Below are positions 1 through 9,800 of a stretch of DNA of 64,000 bases, in pieces. The stretch is from Tribonema minus. Taxonomy: Eukaryota > Sar > Xanthophyceae > Tribonematales > Tribonemataceae. Below the pieces are notes generated by a model that saw only the letters and a program-made list of their open reading frames with translations, ran no database searches and was not told the origin of the DNA. A program made the position numbers and the translations under genes. Within the stretch, counting starts at the first letter, position 1; each line of letters starts with the position of its first letter. The DNA is taken from positions 806,001 through 870,000 of the forward strand of contig JAFCMP010000079.1 of the NCBI GenBank assembly GCA_017506865.1. The letters run 5' to 3'.

Positions 1-130
1 GCCCTAATCCTAACCCTATCCCTGATTCTTGACAACCCCGACCAGCGCATGACCTAGGACGTGGACGAGGGTGACTAACCCTAGTTTTATTACCACAACC
101 CCAACCCCAACCCTACCGCTAACTGTCATT
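1..130. repeat. Degenerate CCCTAA/CCCAAC telomere-like tract
   Basis: Imperfect CCCTAA and CCCCAACCC units occupy 1-30 and 75-120. The exons of the ABC transporter that runs rightward need more 5' exons to the left, so this is more likely an intronic telomere-like tract than the chromosome end. A similar tract mixed with exon copies lies in a GH81 intron at 41.4-42.1 kb. Confidence 0.7.
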
Positions 131-240
131 TGAACCCCCTCCACCCCTAGTTTGCAGCAATGGCGGTAAGGGCAGGCTCACGCGCGATCGCCGATAACCC
201 TAGACAGCGCATGAGGATGGAGGGTGTGAATGATGAAGAC
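31..240 (+). pseudogene. Two decayed copies of the transporter's DNPDQR exon end
   Basis: At 31-71 the plus strand reads DNPDQRMT, a TAG stop, then DVDE. At 193-235 it reads a more diverged DNPRQRMRM. DNPDQR followed by a D-V-x-x-F sequence is the conserved segment just before the FT-E-T segment that opens the first intact exon (821-928) of the ABCD/YddA family. The stop codon and divergence show these are dead copies. The working exon must lie left of the window. Both copies end in a GAGGGTG string that resembles a donor site. Confidence 0.6.
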
Positions 241-820
241 GACATCGTAGCCCTAACTTCAACGCTGCTTGGGTGCTGCGAGTGTGCTCAAGATGGTATC
301 CGCAGTGTCTCGGCTAGTGTGCGTGATTGCGGAAGACCACCACGGCCTGCTGTATGGTCCTTGAAGCACTGCTGCCTTAGCTTCAGTCTCGCGTTCACAC
401 TGCCTGCCGCCCCTGCAAACGCGCATCGTTGCCTGTGAGCTCAGCCGTGACGCCACGCGCGAGACCTGGCGGCATCGTCTCAGCGCTGCATCATACTGCC
501 TGCCCGTCTTTGTACAACCAGCGCCAGTCAGCGTGCACAGGCAGTCATCACGCTGGGCAGGTCATAATCAAGAGCTGCTGAGCAAGTGCGGCATGTGGCC
601 AGCACTGGTTCGCCACAATGGCGTTCTTCCATCGTCACGCCACCTTTGACAAAGCGCTGCTGTGCCAGCGCGGCACACGCAAATCTATCTTCACTGACAC
701 GCTCTCCTGCGCAAATATGGAACGCGATCAATTTCTGATCACAGACGTGACGCCCCCCCCCCCGCGCGCCCCGCCGCCGCCACTCACCCCCCCTCCTCCC
801 CCCTGCTGCCATCGCTGCAG

Positions 821-3800
821 TTCACGGAGACGTGCGTGTCGTTCTTTGTCAGCCTGGGCGCGTCGCTGCTGGATCTGATCGCCTTCAGCGCCATCCTCTT
901 CTCCATACACCCGCCGCTCTTCCTCACGGTGAGAGAGTGCGCTTGGTTGAGCGCTGCTGCCACTGAGCGCTGCTGCTGCGCTCTGCCCTGCACTGTCAGC
1001 CCGGCATGACGCGCCATCGTGTTCTCCATACACCCGCCACTCTTCCTCACGGTGAGCGCGCGCGCTCGTGCGCGGTGTGGCTGTGCGCTGCTGCTGCTGC
1101 TGAGCGCTGCTGCTGTGCATTCTGCCCTGCGCCGTCTGCGCGGCACGGCGCAGCCGGGAGCAGGTTCGCTGATGTGCACCGCGTTAGGGGGTACTTCCGG
1201 CGAGAGGCCGTCGCTGTTGGCGACCCACTTGTGGCATATGATTGTTGTCAATCTTTGGACTGTTTTGCCGAGGAGCAACAGTCAGCCCTAGCTATAGGGC
1301 TTGGTCCCCCTGCTCAGGGCTGAAGCACCCGTCTCAACGCCACTTTCAACTCTCCACGGTATTCCTGCACACTGAAAGCATTTGCCAACAATGTCACTTG
1401 GTGGCGGTCACACATCTCGGCGCCCGCAGCAGGCACAGCCACTGCCAGGGTTAGGGATGAGATCAGGGTTGCCAACCTCTAAGGGTTAGGGTCAAGAAGC
1501 CCTGACCTAAGTGCCGGTACTACAAGCCTTTGTCCTTGAGTCGCACCCCGCATCAAGCGTGATAACGCCTTCTACTGCATAAGTTGCCTTCCACCTCGTA
1601 GGCCGCGGATCCTGCATGCTATGGCACGTGATTGTCCGCACCGTCACCCCGCCCGTTTCGTGCCGCCGCCACTCCATGAAGGCATTCCAATCGAATGGCA
1701 CGTCTGCTAACACGCACGAGCAATACCGACGCACTACTGACACTGCGGTCCCCTCTTTGCCGCCGTGTGCATAGAGTGCTTGACAGCGCTCAGCTCGATT
1801 ACGTTCCGGTGTGACAAACTTCGCGTCCGCATCATGACCACCTCACTCTCATGGCGCAGGCGCTGGCAGGCAGCTTTGCCACTGGCGTCTTCACGATACG
1901 CACCGGGATCAGATCATGCTGCTGGGGGCATCAGCGCCCATGTAGGCTAGGGTCAGGGTCAGGGTCAGGGTTACATAAGGCCAGACTTGCGTGTTGCGAA
2001 TGTAACGGTAGACATATTCGCAGGTGCCGCGCCGCACAGTCCCTTACGCCCCCATCATGTCACCGTCACACTGGTCAGGGTTGCATAGTGCCGGACTTGC
2101 GCGTCGCCAATGTAACGATAACCATCTCTGCGGGTGTCGCACTGCCTCACGACCTCTCCCGTCCCCACCGTGTCACCCTCGCGCACGCTGCGGTCACAGG
2201 TGCTGGCGTACAGCACCGCGGGCACATGCATCGCGCTCGCGCTCGGCCACCGCCTTGTGGGCCTCAACATGGGGCAGATCCGCAGGGAGGCCGACTTCCG
2301 CTACTCGCTCGTGCGCGTGAGGTGAGCGCTGCCGCCTCGCCTTTCCACCCTCGGCAGGGGTAGGTAGGTATGAGTGTAATGTGTACGTACATACCCCGCC
2401 CGTGCGCGTGTCAGGCGAGCGCTGCCGCAGGCGAGCGTCGCCGCCGCGCCTTCGTTCCAGCACATTTTGCCTGCTGTACAACCAGCTGAGGATAGTGAAC
2501 TAAGGGCGTATGCACCTGAACTGCCTGCGCCGGGGCGGACACCTGCATCGTCATTCAGGGCTTGTTCAGCAGCAAGATTTTAGTACCACAATGCAGTGTG
2601 CACGTGCGCAGACATGCCCCCCCTCCCCCTCACCGGGTGGGCACGTACCGGTCCGTCAGGGCCTGGCTAGGGTTGAGTGAGGCTTCGCGCCGTGATGAGG
2701 GCTACTGGTGTCGTGACGATGGTTCGGGTAATGAGATTTGGGGGTCGGGCTGCAAGCTTGGTGCCATTGACCGCTCTGCGCAGTCGCTATCTATCGTCTC
2801 GCAAAGCAGGCCATGGAGAAATGATTACGCAATGGGCAGAACCACGCGCCCCACACCGAACAGCGCTGTGCAACGGCACATGGTTGTATGTAGTTGGGTG
2901 GGGAAGTCTTGGGTGCTGTCTCGTCCTGCCCTAATGCGAACCCTGAACCTTACCTTGGGGCTTGCGTGCGTGTCATCAAGTGCAGAGTGGGGCCGAGGTT
3001 GTGGCACTTGCGCACTGCCGAAGCCTCACTGCTTCGTGGTTCATGCTGCAAAGACATTGCCCTGTGGCAGTGAGCGCGCTGGGCATTGGCTCGTACACCT
3101 GGCTGAGCACTGCTTCACATCCTGGTTCCATGCTTTTGCAGTGCATTCATCTTGAAATTCGGTGACCCATCGGCAGCGCCCGTCCTCCAGTCAAAGCTCA
3201 ACAGCACACTGTACATGAATGCACATAATCTGAGAAGAGCCGCTGCAGCCGCCACCGCCTACGCCACGAGAACATAACGCAGCTTCCCTCAATTCAAGGT
3301 GGCGGCGTCGCCGTCTCCTTAAATAATGCTTTTAATAAAATGTCATCCGAGAAGAGACGCTGCTGCCGCCGCCGCCTACGCCAGAAAAGCACAACGCAAC
3401 ATTCCTCATGTCAGCAGCGGCGGCGCCGCCACAGCAACAAAGCGCAGCACTCAAACGCACCGCTGCCGCCACCGCCGCCGCCGCCGCAGAGAAAACGCCG
3501 AGGCCATAGCGTTCTACGGCGGCGAGCGCGCTGAGCGCCGCCTCATATCGCGCCACCTGGACAGCGCTCTGGAGAACACGCGTCGACTCATCGCCACCGA
3601 GAGGAATCTTGGCTTTTTCACTGCGGGCTACGAGCTGCTTGTCGAGGTGCGGAGGCTCGCGTAATGAGTATCAACACCCATGCCTTGAACGCTGAAAGCT
3701 TGCACACAGAGGTCTTTTTGACTACTGTGGATGTGGTGACGCTGTTTGACTCGCGGCCAATGACTGCTGCCGCTGCTGCAGTCATTGGCCACGAGTCCAA

Positions 3801-6800
3801 CCACTGCTTGTCACCTAGACAAGCCCTACGATATTTTGATTTGTTTCTATGAAGAGTACACTTTTGGCGACGTCGTTTAGATGTGGTTGTAATTGAAAGT
3901 CTAAACACTTTCAGTTTGTCGCATGACGTGTAGGTTCTCTACTGTAAGCTTTGATATCGATCGTCTGGGCTTGTTTGCGCCCTCAGCGAGAATTGATAAA
4001 AAGTAAGCATGCTTCACGGATGTGGTGTGTACTGACAGATGTCTCCGTGCATGCCGTGCACTTGCGGCCGCGTGCGCTGTGGTAACGCGCGTTTGCTGCA
4101 TGGGCACACGTCCTCTCGCAGAGCGTGTGGCCGGATGATTGCTCGCTTTGCACACGGGTTTCTGGGCCTCACCCCTTTGAGGTAGCGGAGTCGGGGGTAA
4201 GGTTAGGGTTGGTGTGTAATGGGGGTAGGGCGTACAGCCGATGGCGCGCCATGCAAGCCACGGTGCTTGAACACACACAAAGTGCCTTTGGGAGCTTCTT
4301 AAGGCTACATCCCGCCCTGAACCCCCCCCCCCCCGCAGCTGAGTGCCGCAGCAGCACCGCAGTGCTCAGCACATTTGACAGGGCGCCAAGGCGCACTGAT
4401 GGAGCGGCAGCAGTGCTCGTTTGCACCTCAACATGCCGTCACATATGACAACGACGTTGCCCTGGGTCAGGGTCGGGGATCAGCTGTACATCCAGTCAAC
4501 GAGGGACGCGGTGGCGCTCTGGCTGAAGTTGAAGTTGCATGAGGCAGCCCGCACTAGCCAGCAACTGGTCGCGCAGTATCGCTTCTATGCAACAGCTGCC
4601 TCAGTGCAACTTCAACTCCAGTCTCAGCTCCGAGCCAGGTCGGACCTCTCAGAGGGCAAGCTTTGAACATGCGCCGGCGCCTGCACTGTTAAGCATCGCT
4701 GTAGCAAGATCATCCGCTGACTCGGCATCTTCTTGGACAGCGTGAGTGCTGAGACCAAGCACTATGGGCGTCGGTGCCACGTGCGCGCTGCTCTGTCCTC
4801 AGTGGTGACATAAACATAACCCTAAGCCGTGCCTCATGCCACACCTCACGCCGTCCTCACTCACAGCGCGCCCATCTGTCAGTTTCGAAAACCCGCCAAA
4901 TATGGTGGCATGCGCCATGCCGTGGCTAGATGCTCATTAATGCCTGAACGCAGGGCACGCGCTCCTCCACCGCTGGCTCCGCTCTGCCGCCGCGCACAAT
5001 GTTGCCGCTATGCATTGCCGCCATTGCCTAAGCTGCGCCGCACGCCCAGCTGCTCATCAGCGCCTTACACAGTTGTGCCTGGCACGCCCCTCTACATACC
5101 CCGTCCAGGGGCCAATAAGGGGAAGGGGAGGAGCCCGGGGGACAACTTGCACAGCACTCGCGGCTCTTCGGTTGACGCGCGTCTCCGCCACCGGGGGGTT
5201 CTCTGTCGTCGCTGTTGAGCGCTGCCGCAGGCTCCGCTCCGCCGCCGCGCACAATGTTGCCGCTGAGCGTTGCTGCTATTGCCTGAGCTGCATCGCGCGC
5301 CCAGACGCTCGTCAGTGGTCTTACACGTGCTCTTCACCTGACACGCCATCGCCGCCGCCGCCCGCCGTGCTGCTGCTGAGCGCTGCCGCAGGTCCTGCCG
5401 GCCCTGCTGGTGGCGCCCGTGTACTTTGCAGGGCGCATGGGCCTCGGCCAGGTCTCGCAGGTCTTCTCCGCGTTCTCGCGCGTCCTCTACAGCACCAGCA
5501 TCATCATCGACAACCTCGGTGAGAGAGGCGCTCGGCACTGCCTGATTTCAATGCTCACCGTACTATCAACAGAGTATTTGTAACAGGTTTCGAGGAGCGT
5601 ACATGTGCACCAGCATCATCATCGACAACTTCGGTGAGAGGGGCCCATAACTGCCTGACTTCAATGCCCACCGTATTATCAATAGAGTATTTGTAACAGA
5701 TTTCGAGGAGCGTACAGTGTAATGTGTACCTCTACATACGAGTGGTGCATGACGATGCGGTGCCGATGCGAGCTGCCGCGCGCTGAGCGCTGCCCTTTGC
5801 GCGTGCCCCTCTGGCGCCAGCGTCACCCGTGCGTGGCAAATTATTGTTTGCATTTTTGCAGCATCGTCGCAGTCGATGGTATTGCGCATGCCGCACGGCG
5901 CCAGCAGGGTTAGATAGCATGAGCTCCAGTTGAAGCACACCGCAGCCGCAGCGATGTGTCTACTGCAGCGCTACTTGGCAGATCGTGAGGAACGATGATG
6001 AATGAGGTCTAGCCCCAAACCTCGAACGTGTCAAGGAGCAATTACAGTGCTGCTAGACCCGCTCCCCCCCATGGGCTCCCGTCCCCCCCGTGCGGCCTTC
6101 ATGCCAGTGTAACGAATCAGGGTGTGGGGGCACCGGCATGGTGTGTGGACATGTGTTTCTTGTGTATTTGTTGCGTGTCGGCATTGTGGTTTGCCATTTC
6201 GTGACACACAGAGGATGAGTTCACTGGCACTGACCCTGGAGACGCGTTGGCAGGCGCCTACGGCGGCGTCATGCTTTGTTTTCCGGCAGCGTACAGAAGA
6301 GCTGAGTTCAGGCGGATCAACACTGTCAGGCCCCGGGCCCAGGTTGAAATTTGGCACTGTGAATCAGGGATGCGATTAATGGCACCGCCTGCAGACGTGC
6401 AGGGCCAGGTAGATATGGTGCAGCTGGCGAGGGCATGCAATCGCTGATCAGAGGAATGGCATTGCTATCGGCACACGATTGTGGGTACGATGAGCGATGC
6501 AGGTGCGTGACTCATGGCGCTGGGGCGTGCGCGTGCATGTGATGTGGACCGGCTGGGCCGGCTTTTGCGCCTGCGCAGCACGCGGGCGCGCCGCCGTCAC
6601 ACGCGTCCCGAAGCCACGCCGACCGATCACCAGCGAGAAACGCCATTCGTCCCCCATGTATCTATGTGTCATGCATGTAGGCCTCAGCTGCAAACAATAC
6701 TACCGATGCTGATTGAGTCCATCCCACGTACTTGAGTGCTCGCATTGCTGACACCTAGCGCATTCCAAAGCCGCACAAACCAATCACCATTGCGGAAGCC

Positions 6801-9800
6801 GTTCGTCCCGAGACTGCAGGCCTCAGCTGCAGACTGTACCAGTACTGACTGAGCCCATCCCATCGGCTTATATGCTCGCATTGCTGGCATTGAGGTCTGA
6901 GTAAACCTGACTCGCTACTTTCTGCAGAGGAGCTCAGTCAGCTCGGCGCGGGCGCGGAGCGCATCGGCGCGCTCATGGCGCTGCTGCGTGCGCGCGAGGA
7001 CGAGGCCGCCGCCGCCGAGCATCCGCCGCATCAGCAGCAGCAGCAGCAGCAGCAGCAGCGCGCCTTATGGCCGGAGCGCGGCGACGGGCACGTCTTGCAG
7101 CACGCGCTCGCCGCCGCCAAGAAGCAGCACGTGAGTGGCTACGTTGTCATGAGGCGTGATGATGGAGACTGGGCGCGACCTCTTTCCGCACTGTGTTCTG
7201 CCGTCGTGTGCGCCTGGGTGGCTGCTCTTGGTGGCCGCGCCTGAGACGCGATGCGTGCGCGTGACGCAGAGACGGCGACTCAGAGAGTTCAAACAAGAGA
7301 GCTTGAACAAGAAGGTGGCGCAGGGGCTGAGCGTTGAGGGCGGCACACATAAACGCCTCGTAGTACATGCATATCTCGCGGCATTGTACATGTCATTGCA
7401 GCTGCACATCTGCGCGCAGCACGGTGCGCTGACTCAAACTCTGACTCATCTGTGTAAGGCCAAGCGCTGATGCGGTGTCGTCCGCTCGTCACGTGCCTCC
7501 GCCCACGGCGGCATCACTCGTAGGCTTGCGCACGGCAGGCGCTGATGATGATGCGATGATGTCAGCGCACTGTGCAAGCGCGCAGCAGCGCGCTCACGCT
7601 GACGGCGGCCATAAGAGCGCACGCGCCACTTGGGCGAGCAAGCGAGCGCGCGTGCTGGGACGGAAAAGCCAGCGCGACAGCGCGCAGCCTCGTACGACCG
7701 TTGTGCGGCCTCGCTTGCTGCATAGGTGGCATGGTACGTAGGTTGCGGGCAGGGACGTAGATGAGTAGTAGGCGGTGGGCAGCGCGCAGGGGGCGAGGAG
7801 CTGGCGCCAGCGCGTATTGGTGCAGCTGCTGAATGAGCGTGGTGCTGCAGGCGGCGACTGCAGTGGGCGCCTTCTGCATAAGGCACCGCGCACATGTGTG
7901 GCTGCCGCGCTTGAATGTTGAAGTTGCCAGACGCCGACCGTGCAAGTTGTGCATACCATTGGAGTTGCGCCAGCCTCGCTGCCACTTTGCTGATTGCCCG
8001 CTGTGACGCAGTCCAGGATGAAGGGCGGGACTGGTATGAGCGTTAGCCTAAGGCGTGGCAGCAGCTGTCTGTGTGCACTCGTGGCCAGGCCAAAAACTAC
8101 GCTTAGCAACACCGCAAACCATGCCACTCCCCATCATCCTCCATAGCTTGCATCACCATCAGAGAGCCAGCACCCCCTTCAGGGGGGCGGCCCGCGCCCG
8201 CGCTGGGAACGTGCCTTGCTTGATGACCCGTGCTACCGCTCACACCACAACTTCAACTCCTCGCTGCCCATCATGCACACACGCGCAGCACTGGGCCGTG
8301 CGCGCGGGCCACAAGGCCGGCGCCGTGTCGCCGCACCCGCACTACCACCACGGCGCGATCAGCGGACGTCACATCAGCAGTGTGCACGGCGCGTCCGCCG
8401 CCGTCGCGCGGCCGCCGGGCGCGCCGCCCGCCGTCGCCGCCGCGCCGCTGCGCGATGCCCTGTCGCTGCGCCGGCGCGGGAAGGTGCGGTGCACAGCGCT
8501 CAGCTGATTGCTCAAATTTGAAGTTGGGTTCATTGAAGTTGGGGTCGTCTTGCGAAGCGCGAGAAGGCGCTGGCGGGGCGACGTGGATAGGGCAGTTACG
8601 GGGCGGCAGCTGTTGCTCAGGCAGCCGCAGCGGCTGGATTTGCGTGCTGCTGCGGCGCGCTCGTGCATTGCCATGCGCGCTGAGGCAGAAGGCCGCTGCG
8701 GCAATCTGTCTGGTTGATGGTTTGCTGATTGCTCGCATTTGAAGTTGTGGGTCGTCCTGCAGAGCGCGAGAAGCGGCTGTCGGAGCGATGTGGATAGGGT
8801 AGTTACGGGGCGGCAGCTGTCGCTTCGGCAGGCGCGGCGGCTGGGTTCGTGCGCTGTCGCAGCAGGCTCATCCATTGCTATGCGGGCCAAGGCAGGCGGG
8901 CATTGTGGGGCAATTTGACGTGCGTGCCGGTTGGGTAGCTGTTGCTGCCTCGGAAAGCGTACATAATGAATTCACTCGTGTCATCACTTGTTGCCAACGC
9001 CGTGGGCTTCGCTCAAAGTGACAATGCGCTTGAGTCATCCTCCGTGCCCAACGCGCAGTAACGCTCAGCGTCAGCTCGCTACAGTACTTGTGAATCAGCC
9101 GAGTGAGCAAGGGTTGTTGCTTGCAGGCCGTGTGAGTTGAGGGGGCACGCGCCGAATGCGATATGCCTTTGGCCGCTTGCGAGCCTGTTCGACCCACACA
9201 GACAGTGCGAGCAGCGCCTTGCTCGCGACTGCCGCGTGTCACGTCTCTCTCTGCACAGCACCTCTGCAGGTTCAAATGATATGCTTCGAAGTTCGTGGTT
9301 GTATAGAAGTATGTACTTCCAGAGTTATACTCAAGCCACGAATCAAAGTACACTGCCTGTACATATCCGTGCTCTGCATGTGCTGCTGTGAAGACCCTGC
9401 CATTTCACGGCCTGATCTCACGCCCTGCACCTCACCGTGTACGTGCGCGCGCATCGTCGGGCCCGCCAGATCCACCTTGCGTACCATGGCAGCGCGCACA
9501 ACAAAAACATACATTCATGGCCGTATATGCTTTGATACCGTACCATAACCACACTTCAAAGTGTGCTGCGGAGTGTGCAACCTGCATGTGCCGCATGAAC
9601 CAGCCCTCCCAATCAAGCCCTGACTCCACATCTGTGCTCGTCATTCACGCGTGCGCACGCAACGAACGCCCGGGCGGCCGCCAGATCCACCTGGCGTACC
9701 ACGGCAGCGCGCGCAACGCGTTCGACGGCGGCTACAGGCGCGAGCTGCTGCGGCTCGACGCCGTGACGGTGGTCACGCCCGATGGCTCCAAGACGCTCAT

